From Zerene cesonia (taxonomy: Eukaryota; Arthropoda; Insecta; Lepidoptera; Pieridae): DNA of 64,000 nt. The notes beneath the pieces were generated by a model. That model did no database searches, was not told the origin of the DNA, and saw only the letters and a program-made list of their open reading frames with translations. The DNA lies in contig NC_052121.1 in assembly GCF_012273895.1 (NCBI RefSeq), positions 6,582,739 through 6,646,738 on the forward strand, read 5' to 3'. Positions 1 through 9,790 of the stretch are shown here, piece after piece; the stretch's first letter is position 1, and each line of letters opens with the position of its first letter. Position numbers and translations under genes: made by a program.

Positions 1-658
1 AACGACCATCATATTTTTTGAGAATAGTGTTCTTGGTGCTCAAATACAGTGGATATTTCCTGTCAAGAGCGTATTTGAATGAAGAGTGAGCGAAATCTAC
101 AATAGATTCATCTGTGTTGAACATTCCAAGAGCAACTCCAGGACCTTTGAAGTCATTAACAACATGTTTGATAGGTTCACCAGAAGGAGGTGTGAATATT
201 AATTCCAATTTTCCTTCTCCTGGAACAACAAAGTCAGTAGCTTTGTACTGATCTGCGTGAGCATGACGCCCAATTATAATAGGCTTCTCCCAACCAGTCA
301 CAAGACGTGGGATATTTTTGCAAATAATAGCTTCTCTGAAGACTGTGCCACCAAGAATGTTACGGATTGTTCCATTGGGACTTTTCCACATTTTCTTCAA
401 CTTGAATTCCTCAACTCTTTTCTCATCTGGAGTGATGGTGGCGCATTTAATACCAACATTGTACTTTTTGATTGCATTAGCACAGTCAATGGTAACTTGA
501 TCTTCGGTTTGGTCACGGTATTCCATACCCAAATCATAAGTGTGTAACTCAATATCCAAAAATGGTAAAATGAGCTTGTCCTTTATCAAGTCCCATATAA
601 TTCTGGTCATTTCATCTCCAAGGACGTCAACAACGGGTCCTGCCTTTATTTTCGACAT
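1..658 (-). CDS. Idh: NADP-dependent isocitrate dehydrogenase, first coding exon (partial, continues beyond left edge)
   Basis: Cytosolic-type NADP+ isocitrate dehydrogenase converts isocitrate to 2-oxoglutarate and CO2 while making NADPH, as a homodimer with Mg/Mn. Reading the minus strand from the ATG at 658-656 gives 219 uninterrupted residues starting MSKIKAGPVV and running off the window after KKYDGR. Family landmarks are present in order: GDEMTR near residue 14, KCATITPDEKRVEEFKL, WKSPNGTIRN and GGTVFREAI with the substrate arginines, IIGRHAHADQY with the Arg equivalent to human IDH1 R132 at residue 131, and YLSTKNTILKK with the catalytic lysine at about residue 209. There is no mitochondrial presequence, which fits the cytosolic/peroxisomal form. 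The N-terminus aligns with animal IDH1 with no gap at the start, so this ATG is well supported. The remaining half, including the metal-binding aspartates, lies outside the window. Confidence 0.96.
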   Translation of the reverse strand, partial: MSKIKAGPVVDVLGDEMTRIIWDLIKDKLILPFLDIELHTYDLGMEYRDQTEDQVTIDCANAIKKYNVGIKCATITPDEKRVEEFKLKKMWKSPNGTIRNILGGTVFREAIICKNIPRLVTGWEKPIIIGRHAHADQYKATDFVVPGEGKLELIFTPPSGEPIKHVVNDFKGPGVALGMFNTDESIVDFAHSSFKYALDRKYPLYLSTKNTILKKYDGR

Positions 659-2342
659 TTTAATTCTGAAATAATGTAAGAAATTATTTGTTAATAAGAG
701 AACAAAAAATTAAGATATCAACAAAATAATATTCTAAACAACGCAAACAATTCAATAGTTTATAAAATGAACTGAATCTATCAAAACATATTAGGGATCC
801 TTATTTTGTGAACTTAATGAAATTAATCTTTGGTTTGGAAAACTCACATTCAATGAATTACACATAAAATATCCATAGATATTAAACAATTGTTGAATAT
901 TGTAACCTTTTGCTAATTAAAAATAAATAAATTACTATTTTACCATAAATTATTAAATAAAATATGTTTATAAACATAAATATAAGCATCAATTATGGTA
1001 TATATTCAATATATATCAATAAAAAAAATAAAATTCAATAAATTATATTTTTTCTAAACATAGTGGGTATTTGAGAATGTTGACCGATAAATTGACCACA
1101 CATTGATAATTATCATGTAACCTTGACTACATTATCATTCCATTTACACATAAAATATTTATCTTCAAATTATCTTGTTCAATAGGTTCTCAGTATATTA
1201 CAAAACTGTGAGTTATTATGCATATAGAAAACATATTTTTCAGTTAATTATATGAATAATTTGTTTTGAATGAATTTTCACATAATACATGTAACTAAGT
1301 ATATTAGGCCTAACATGAACCACTCCTTTACTTATAGTTACTTTCGTTACATTTTCCTTCATTACACATGTTTTAAATAGAGGCTTATGTAAGACCAACT
1401 ATTCGACCTGGCTTCATCCAGGATAACACAGGAAAAAAATACAATATATAGATTATATTAACTTATTAATATTATCCCCTGCTGATTAAAGAATTTAAAC
1501 CTAAACATTTTCTCTATAAAGTACATTCTCCAATAAAGATACGACAAATACCTGCAAAACTTAAAATTTATTTGAGTATTACCTATTTTTAGATAACTTT
1601 ATCGTTTTATCTTAATGTGACAATTGATAACAATGCTTTATATTTCTAGATAGTAAGTGACAAAAGTGTGATTATAGGTAAAATTGCATTACTATGACTC
1701 TAATTTGAAACTCAAAATTTATTTGAGTATTACCTATTTTCAGACAACTTTATCGTTTTATCTTAATGTGACAATTGATAACAATGCTTTATATTTCTAG
1801 ATAATAAGTGACAAAAGTGTGATTATAGGTAAAAATGCATTACTATGACTCTAATTTGAAATCACACAACACTTGTTGATATGAACTTCTGAAAAAACCA
1901 TTAATTCAATTTTAATAAAAATTAGGTATTCTTTTGTAATAATTAAATTATTTAAATAAAGTAATGTATTGAATACTTTACTAGAAACCTTGGAACTATA
2001 TTCAAAACAAGTTTTTTGGGTACAAAGTTCAAAAGTTAGACATTAGCATTATTCAGTCTTTTCAAGGAATCGTTACTTTGAAAACATATTATTAAAATGG
2101 TAACTGTTAAAATTACCTACTCTGATTACATAGACTTAGAAAGATTCTTCAAAAATATATTACTACTCCATGTTTCAATGAAAAATACGACGACCGTAAA
2201 TGTACATTTAAATTACACCTGATACTACCGAGCCATAATTATAATTTTTTAGACGCTAAATATAGACGCTTCTAATACTGTCATATATTTTGAATAAATA
2301 AATCGGCAAAATTACTTAGAATAAACCTTATATGTACTTACA
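659..2342 (-). other. 5' leader intron of the IDH gene (likely)
   Basis: Directly upstream of the IDH ATG the minus strand reads pyrimidine-rich, then CAG (667-669), then an 8-nt leader, which is a good 3' splice site. The leader is therefore probably interrupted. Candidate donors with GTAAGT on the minus strand lie at 2341-2336 and 2468-2463, which would place a noncoding first exon around 2343-2570. Which one is used is inference. The interval itself is very AT-rich with no credible coding sequence and contains the 151-bp duplication listed separately. Confidence 0.5.
1560..1861. repeat. Tandem duplication, two copies of a 151-bp unit
   Basis: Copy 1 is 1560-1710 and copy 2 is 1711-1861, abutting exactly with a 151-bp offset. 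The copies differ at only a handful of positions (for example ttttagataac against tttcagacaac). Nothing in the unit suggests a gene. It lies in the presumed 5' leader intron of IDH. The near-identity and the exact junction point to a recent local duplication rather than a long satellite array, since no third copy is seen on either side. Confidence 0.9.
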
Positions 2343-3324
2343 TTTTCCAACTTTAAATTATGCAGGTGTTAAACGTCCAATAGATAAAAAGTCCACGTCC
2401 ACAATGTGTACACACCCGTCGCACAGCGCACAGTTAACACGGAATAGAAAATTGAAAATTGTACTTACGATATTTACGAATTTAGAACTATTGTAAAGAA
2501 ACGTCAGACATTAAGCTATGTGCGCACAGATCTATTAAGTGTGGACTACACAGTTCACTACTGATCGGTACGGTCTACAAATAAGATAGATTATCATTTA
2601 TTGAAATGAAACACATTTTGTCATGCAAAGTAAATTTTGAATCTTTCTAAAATTCTTCGATCTATTCTTACCTAATTCACGCTTCAAGTCGCCGCCGTGT
2701 AAAAATAAGAACAAATTATATGTTTGTGAAACCCACATGTCAAATATCGGTAAAACGTAAGATGTAATTTGTTTAATCAATATTGACTTGTATTGTTCCT
2801 CTCTCTCCCGGAGCGGATATATTGGCGGAGTCCCTAATTATTCGGTTGAGCCATTAATTAAGAGGAAGACTAGTATTTACAGAAGTTTTGATGATTTTTC
2901 TTCAGTCTTACATATAAGTATATACAGTAAAAATAAACTTAAAAAAAACATAGGTACATAGTACATATAAATATTATGCTAGACTGAATAAGTGGAAAAA
3001 GTTCTTTCAGGGTTGACTACTACGGAGTAACTAGTTCTTAAATCTGCTGTCAAATAATTAACCCCAAAACCAAAAGGCACACGTTCAGAGCTTTAAAGTT
3101 TGCCGTCGGTGCCAATGTGTACTTGGTTTGTAAAAAAAATGAAATGAAATTATATGTTATTCGATTATATACCTACACAAAAATCTGAATTCAGAATTGG
3201 AAATGGATAACACAAAATGTAGAATATTCTATCATTGTTTACTTCTTTTCACTTAATTGGTTTATGAACACCATTAACATGATCTGCAAACAGGACTAAT
3301 TATTGTGTTCAACAACATTTCAAA
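2343..3324. promoter_or_regulatory. Head-to-head intergenic region between IDH and DNTTIP1 genes
   Basis: The IDH gene reads left from here and the DNTTIP1-like gene reads right from 3325, so the roughly 1-kb interval must hold the start of the latter and probably the noncoding first exon of the former. GC content rises locally around 2380-2440 and 2800-2830. No TATA box in a convincing position and no coding sequence was seen. Shared promoter use is inference from arrangement only. Confidence 0.4.
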
Positions 3325-6300
3325 ATGGTGATACAGCGAAGTGTAAATGTGAATGAATCGACTGCTACAAATTCTAATTTGGAACCGAATCCAAATTCTT
3401 CTTGGAGTGTCCAAGGACCTAAGACTTTAAGTATACGTATGACTGGCAATATGCAGGCGGTTAGTATCATAAACGAATATATTCATTGTGATTATAACTT
3501 TAGTGGTCGTTCCTTACAAATTGGAATTGTGTATTTCAGAAACCGCCAATCACACGGCAAATAGCCATAAACACTTTAGCAGCTATGCATCGTCGATTCA
3601 GTCTTCCCGGACCAGTGCAACCCCATTCCAGACCAATTGCCGAATTCCGTGCAAGTGCAAATAAATCACTTGATATATTGAGACAAACCATACAGTCATC
3701 GGTAACTCGGGAAATAGATCAAGTCATAAAAAAATATTTGGAGGTAAGATCAAATAAACATCGATTAGATAGAACTAGCATAAAGTACTACTACTAGTTT
3801 TAGTTATTGTTAATATTTATTTAAATTTGGCTGGTTTAGAGACACGGTAAGCATCAATGCTGACAAGCGAAACATTTGAACCTCTGCATCACACACCATG
3901 CTTTTGAAATGCTTCCTATAAATGTACTGTGTCCTTTATATAATATATATTTAAGTTTCAGATTATTGAAATCTTAATGTTTAAAAGATACTCTATAAAA
4001 ATCTATAAAAAAATTATTATAATTTTTTAATTTAATTATAGGAAACTTTTTGTATTTCAGAAATTCTTTGTCCCTGCAGTGAATAATATCAGATTGAATT
4101 TAGGTGATGAATCAGTTAGTGAAGATCAGGTATAAATTTTTTAATTTTTTTCATGTACACTAATATTATAAAGAGAAAGAACTTGATTTTTTTTGTGTGT
4201 TTTTTTGTTTGTTATGGACAAATTCAAAAACTACTGGACTGATTTTAAAAATTCTTTCACCATTAGAAAGCTGCAACTTCGCTGAGTGACATAGCCTTTA
4301 TACAGCAACTGAAGTTGGGGCAAATTGCTGGTTAATTATAAAAAAACAAGGTATTGTTAATATTTTTTTATCGTTATAGGTAAGAGCTGTTTGCAGAGCT
4401 ATGCTGGATGCCACACGTTTACTATATACCACCCCACCTCGAACATTTCAGACTTCACAAGAAACAATTGATGACACAAGCCAAAATATTGAAAACAAAT
4501 TAAGTAAATATACAAGTGTAAGTATGGTATTAAAAAAATGTAATGATTGCCTTAACTACATTTCCTAAAATAAATCAAATAATAAAAAAATTAACTGCAG
4601 TTCTCACACACACTGCTCTACATGTAAATAATATATAAAACAAAATAGTTAATGATGAGTATGAAAAATGACACACTTTATTTGGTATAAAAGTAAATAG
4701 TCAATATTTGGTATAAAAGTTTGATCTATCTATTAATTTCAATAATCATGAATTGGTATAGGTCTTTCAGTAAAACTTATAACTGTTCTACTGTGGTGGT
4801 TGCAATAATTATTTTTTTTAATTTTAGAGCACTTCACAAAATAAACGAAAGGATATTGACCTTGAACTGGATTTAAAAGCTAAAAAAATAAAACAAGAGG
4901 AGGGTAGTGATAGTGGTCGTTCTTCACCAATTATGTCTCCTGCAATTAGAGATCCAGACAAATGGAATCCAGCTAGGCTTACCCAGGATACTCTTTTTAT
5001 AATGGGGTCACATGCACATAAGGTATGCATATAATATAAAAAGATATTAGCTTATGCACTAATAACGTAAAAATGTGTGGAATATCATGTAAACTAAGTA
5101 AATGGTTTGTCAACCACTCATGTGTTTTTTAATAATTTAAAAAAATCCTATTACTTGGTTGCAGGTACTTGGGCTTGGCAACTCTCGTGGTCGCTTGTAT
5201 ACTAGACACGCTGGGCTATTGAGATATCCAGCTGATAGTGCTGACAAAGAATGGATTGCCAGCCATAATCTTGTCAATGCAGTTGGTGGTAAAACTTATA
5301 TCATGGTAAGTCTATGGAAAATCCTTTACATAAAAAAATTATTAGACAACTGTGTTTTAAAATATATCTGTACACCTACTATACATAAGTATCTGTGTAG
5401 CTACTTCATAGAGTATGTGTACCTATATGTAAAAAGTGTAAAGTTTCACTGCTTACTTAATTTATACTCATTACACATGATTGTCTTTAATCCTCATTGT
5501 CCATAGTGGATAATGTAAAAATCGTAAAGTAATATTTTTGGGAACAGTTACATGTAAAGCCACAACTCTTTATTAAAGTATGCACTTTATTTAAGGTTTT
5601 AGAAGATATAGAAGAGCTCGCTACTAGTGATGCATATAAACATAACTCATTGCCTCTACTTGGAGAATTAACTGGGTTCAGAGTTCCACCTTTTATGCTG
5701 AGGAAGATAAAGGCATATGTCCTAAAAAGAGCTATGAGTGGGGATTTAAGTAATGCTGATAGTCCACAACCCTCCACCAGCAATAATCAAGAGGATAAGT
5801 TTAAAATAGAAGATATAAAAATAGAGGCTCATGATGATTTTGACTCTGCTAATTTTAATGCTAGTCAGTATATGAATAATTCAGATGGTGCAGGAGTATC
5901 CCATGCTAATGATTTTGCTGATATAAAAGTTGAGGATATTGATGATATTAAAGTAGATTCAATCAAAATGGAGGATTTAGATGATATGAAAGTTGATGGA
6001 ATCAAAGTAGAAGATTTAGAAGCGAATGGAATTAAAGTTGAAAACATTGATGATATTAATGTAGATGCAATAAAAGTTGAAGATATTAAATTAGAAAATG
6101 ATGATGCATTTGATATGTGCAAACAATCGGATAATGATGAAAACAGTCTAGTGGATGGTTTGTTAGAGGCAGATATCGAGTTTCTTAGTCGTAATTTAGG
6201 CAATATCGAGAGTGATGCCGATGCCAGAAAAACTATTGAGAATCTAACTGGAGCTAATCCTGACACTATAACTTTGGTTGGCGATGAATTTGATCTTGGA

Positions 6301-8537
6301 AGCACACTCAATACCAATGTAAGTTTTTATTAAATTTATTAATTATTTCAGTAGTTATGATTAATATAGGTTTGAGTTTATTTTGTAATCTATACTATGT
6401 ACATGTTTTTACTAAAGATCTCTTATAATATTTATATGCAAATAATAGACATTTCTTCACACACTACTCTAACAGTTTTCAGGCGGGCAGAACACAAAAT
6501 GCATTACAGTGGCGTCAACTACAAGCGGCATGATACACAGCGTGCCCGTGGCCCACATATCGGCGCCGCGCATAACGGGCAGCACCGTCCACTACTACAC
6601 CAGTTCCGGTATACAGGGTGCTCAGAGAACGGTGCATCATCTGCCACAGGCCACCGTCACCATACAGAGCATACCCGGCTCCACTTCGCAGATGATAAGG
6701 GGGTTAGTGTGCATACTTACATGTCTTGCCAAATCCTAAGGACCAATTTTCTGTTTGAATATTATTAGGTGCACTGTGTGTGATACACAGCGTGCCGGTG
6801 GGTATTAAATCAGCGCCGCATAAAACGGTCAGCCAATGTCATAATAAAGAACATAGAGGGCCTGAAAAATAGGTGAAAACTAAATTCGCACTTATAATAT
6901 ACTGCACGTAAGTTGGGGGTAATTTGAATAGTTAGATTTTCAATTTAATTGCATGTTATTTACATCACCACTTCTTTTTATTTATTTATGGGAGATCTAA
7001 CAGAAACAACTATAACTACTCAAAACGTTGGAACATGTGATATCTGCCAAATAGTATGTGACCAGTGTAGTGAATTATTTGAAATTAATTTCTGCTTAAG
7101 AAACTTACTTTGACTCTAATATCTACTAAGTCAATGTAGTTAATGTAAACTTAAACAAATATTATATTAAATGAAAATATCTAATCACAAAGGACTCTTA
7201 CGTCCAAGACCTTGAAAATTTCCCAAGTAAACAAACACTACACACGACTGTGCCTACTTTGTGTTGATTTATAAAATTACTTAACTGACTGTTTGTCTTA
7301 AATATAGCTTAGGTCCTAACGGGACAGTGAGTGGGTATTTTTTGTTATATCTTTAGAATGGAATGTTCGATTACATGCTTCTATTTGGATGATGGATTAC
7401 ATTAATCATTCAAAAATAAATAAACAGGAATTTAAATAGTCTCTAGAATTATAATGGAATTAATAAAAAGGTGTTGATACTATGGTCTGATTCATATCGA
7501 CATTTCTGTCCACTTTTAGAAAATTAACATTATTTTATTAAAAGTAGAGTCTCCCAAAGTATTTTGTTGATGTTAATAATATGTTCCAATAGGTAGATAC
7601 GAAAATACCACAATAAATGATTTCATTTGATTGAAATTAGTCCTATAAAATATCCTCTTTATAACATCTGTGTACGATTGAGATGTAATATTATGATAAA
7701 ATACTGGTTTTACATGGACTTGGCCATGAGACTTGGTATCTTTAAACTTTTTCAGTACTCTGAAAAAAAGGATGTGTTAGTACAACTTACTCATAAAATA
7801 AAAAAAAAGCTGGTGTTTATTTAAAACACAATACAACTACGCATTAAAACACTTTTGAAATGTACAACCTATAATCCTTGTAACTATGATAAAGTTTTAT
7901 ACAGAATAACTAATAAAAGTCCTTTTCCAGCATACCGTACAACGCAAAGTCCGGCACCATCAGCACAGTGATGTCACAAGGAACAGCCAACACGATCATC
8001 GGCTTCGGTACTCGGACCTCTAACGCGACTATAATAAGTACCCCCACCCAATACGTGAACGTCACCTCCAAATCATTCCCAACTGGTAACATCCTCCATA
8101 ACGCGATTATGTCCAAAAATATAGTCAACAACACGACCCCAGGCATTTCCTTCAATGTAACCACCGTTCAACCACCAACCACCGTGGCTAACAATAAATG
8201 CGACTTCGATACAATTTCAACGACTAAAGACATGATAGATAACGCGTGTAACTCTTCGGTAATGTTGAAGAAAGTATTGACACTGGGCAGTACGGGTTCT
8301 GCCAAATCATTTATCATGCACAATACCCAAAAGGTGTTGTCCACCGGCTTTGCTACCGGTTCCACGCCCCCCCCAAATGTTACCATTGTCAGTTCCGGCT
8401 CGAGTGGTATGTTGAACAGTGGTATGGGCAATTCGAACATTGTCTGCCCGGCTTCGGGCAATCTGAGCGCTACGCACGCAACATTATCCGCTCTGTTGGC
8501 GACCAGCGCTGAGAGTAACCAGGCAAGTAAGAATTAA
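3325..8537 (+). CDS. DNTTIP1: DNTTIP1 (TdIF1)-like MiDAC scaffold protein with long C-terminal extension, nine exons
   Basis: DNTTIP1 dimerises, binds HDAC1/2 and MIDEAS-type partners in the nuclear MiDAC deacetylase complex, and binds DNA through a SKI/SNO/DAC-like domain. Exons deduced from GT-AG sites with matching phase: 3325-3459, 3540-3743, 4061-4129, 4380-4517, 4828-5022, 5165-5305, 5596-6318, 6491-6702, 7931-8537; 807 residues. The first seven join at phase 0. Residues about 80-180 (RASANKSLDILRQTI, KFFVPAVNNIRLNLGDE, VCRAMLDATRLLY) match the family's N-terminal dimerisation region. Residues 187-204 carry basic clusters (KRK, KAKKIK) resembling a nuclear signal. Residues about 225-330 (KWNPARL, LGLGNSRGRLY, DKEWIA, VGGKTYIM, EDIEELATSDAY, RVPPFMLRKIKAYV) match the C-terminal DNA-binding domain. 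The vertebrate protein ends about here, near 329 residues; this one continues about 475 more: an acidic psi-K-x-E array (363-461), then a Ser/Thr/Asn-rich tail from exons 8-9. The identity call rests on recognised sequence similarity; exons 8-9 are less certain because of the acceptor choice at 6482/6490. Confidence 0.87.
4190..4345 (+). repeat. Lepidopteran interspersed repeat fragment in DNTTIP1 intron 3
   Basis: A T-rich start is followed by 'aaaactactggactgattttaa', 'ttctttcaccattagaaagc' and 'gagtgacatagcct'. This string of motifs recurs widely in moth and butterfly genomes as the decayed 3' part of retroelements. The exact family cannot be fixed without a repeat library. It lies wholly inside intron 3 and does not touch the splice sites. 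Confidence 0.6.
5800..6096 (+). repeat. In-frame array of psi-K-x-E (SUMO-acceptor-like) repeats in exon 7 of the DNTTIP1-like gene
   Basis: Protein residues 363-461 contain FKIE, IKIE, IKVE, IKVD, IKME, MKVD, IKVE, IKVE, IKVE and IKLE, plus one unit where the lysine has become Asn (INVD). The core from 5923 is built on a degenerate 13-residue unit of the form [I/L]DD[I/M]KVDxIKxED, so it arose by short in-frame (39-nt) duplications. Psi-K-x-[D/E] is the established SUMO conjugation consensus; that these lysines are modified is inference. A further match, IKQE, lies at about residue 203 in exon 5. Confidence 0.85.
6481..6490 (+). other. Two competing 3' splice sites of exon 8, 8 nt apart
   Basis: After a pyrimidine-rich tract (gttttcag) there is an AG at 6481-6482 and another at 6489-6490. 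Exon 7 ends in phase 0. Use of the second site keeps the frame open through exons 8 and 9. Use of the first adds 16 codons and then TGA at about 6531-6533. The first site looks the stronger by position, so both products are plausible. Confidence 0.6.
6771..6872 (+). pseudogene. Decayed duplicate of DNTTIP1-like exon 8
   Basis: The sequence from 6781 aligns without gaps to exon 8 from 6531, at an offset of exactly 250 bp. 'tgatacacagcgtgcc' is shared in full, and about 38 of the first 50 aligned bases agree. In the matching frame it reads VIHSVPV then SAPHKTVS (exon 8 has MIHSVPV and SAPRITGS) before diverging and stopping at TAG 6870-6872. An AG precedes it at 6767-6768, but no reading phase from exon 7 or 8 stays open through it, so it looks like a dead exon copy. 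Confidence 0.7.
6955..7075 (+). mobile_element. Highly decayed SINE fragment in intron 8
   Basis: 'acatcaccact' at 6962 and 'aacatgtgatatctgccaa' near 7032, followed by 'gaccagtgtagtg', line up in order with the intact SINE at 31254-31553, with a filler segment between them. It is an old plus-strand copy missing the head and the extreme tail. Confidence 0.55.
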
Positions 8538-9469
8538 TCATAATAATTTACGGCTGATTTACTTTAAACACTACAGGAACGATATTTTTAGAGTTATTTG
8601 AATTTTCTCACACACACTGATCTATATTTTTTGAAAATAGAACGTGATTTCTGATTGTATTTATTAGCATATAAAAACGTTTCATGTTATTTTTTTATAT
8701 TTGTTTTCATACAGAAATGTATGCTTTGATATTTGGGATTTGATAAAGGTGTGACATTTTGAATACTACATTTCGTTATAACATTGTAATGTATGAATTC
8801 GTAAACAATTCCCTTAAATTGTCGTTTATCTTGTGATCGTCAGACATTGATAGTTTAAGATCACTTTCGACTTAATTCTAATTGACGTATTTAAGATTCA
8901 TCCCAATCATTACTTCAATGTTGGGGCTTTTGAATGATGTTTTTTGTTGTTTGCACATTCAATGTTGAAATCGATTATTGTATCGGAAAAAATAAGACTA
9001 TTATTATAAGTACGAAGAGTATTATCTACCTCGTTACGTTACCTGACTGTTTTATGATTTTGTTAAGATAGTCGTTATATTTATACAAATTAGCATATTG
9101 TCTGAGTTTAAGCGTGTTTTGAAATAGTTGAAAAGAAATGAAGATAATATAATTGTTCTTATTTCAAAAGCAATTGCATCTATAAGTTAATTTGGTAGAA
9201 TTAAGAGCATATACTATGTATATATATTATTTAATTTCTTTCAATTTGATGCGTAATTGAATGTTAAACCAAACTTCGCTCTAGAATGTGTGTCGATGTG
9301 AATTTATTGTGGTATTTTAGGGTATGAACATCATTATAGCTGTGGAATTTAACTTACTACTTTACAAGCAGTTTAGATCTGATAATCTCTATCTTACCAA
9401 ATAATAACTGTAAGTAGTTAGGTATTTCATGTGTAGGATAACAACCCATAGTTTATAGCTTAAACATCA
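8538..9469 (+). other. Probable 3' UTR and downstream sequence of the DNTTIP1-like gene
   Basis: No coding sequence is recognised. I see no clear AATAAA near the stop; the nearest perfect ones on the plus strand are far downstream (about 9936 and 10166). The transcript end is unknown. The last codons contain two donor-like strings, so the stop at 8535-8537 may not be the only end. Confidence 0.35.
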
Positions 9470-9790
9470 TTGGCTGATGATGATATCAGCCCATTCTTGT
9501 TGCCACTGCAGGGGCACCGCTTCCTAAGCGTTTAGATTATAATTCTTTAAGGCTAAGTGCGTGTAGGCAGATGTCGCATATCGTCGAACTTTTTGATTCT
9601 TGGACATGCCTTTTTTTTTTTTTATAGTGGGGAAATCTTGCATAGATACCCACGGCCCCCGGGGAAGAGGTCGGTTTCTTCGCGATGTTTTCCTTTGTTG
9701 TTTCGAGCAGTGGTGATGTGGATGATGCGTAGATAACTTGAAAAAACAAATTATGTATTTCCTGCACGCTTGTCTGAAATCTAGAGACTG
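9470..9790 (-). mobile_element. SINE copy, reverse orientation, with internal 62-bp insertion
   Basis: On the minus strand this region reads 'acatcaccactgctc', 'ggaaaacatcgcgaagaaacc', 'atgtccaagaatcaaaa', 'gacatctgcctac...gcactt' and finally a 'gggctgat' tail. This matches the intact SINE at 31254-31553 in the same order. The tRNA-like head is missing. Between the 'gaaacc' and 'ggcatgtcc' blocks lie 62 extra bases (9611-9672) ending, in minus orientation, in 13 A residues. Confidence 0.75.

Noticed and set aside
5865..6317. Minus-strand open frame opposite exon 7
   Set aside because: It is the antisense of the acidic repeat array (Ser/Ile-rich complement of Asp/Lys codons), not an independent gene.
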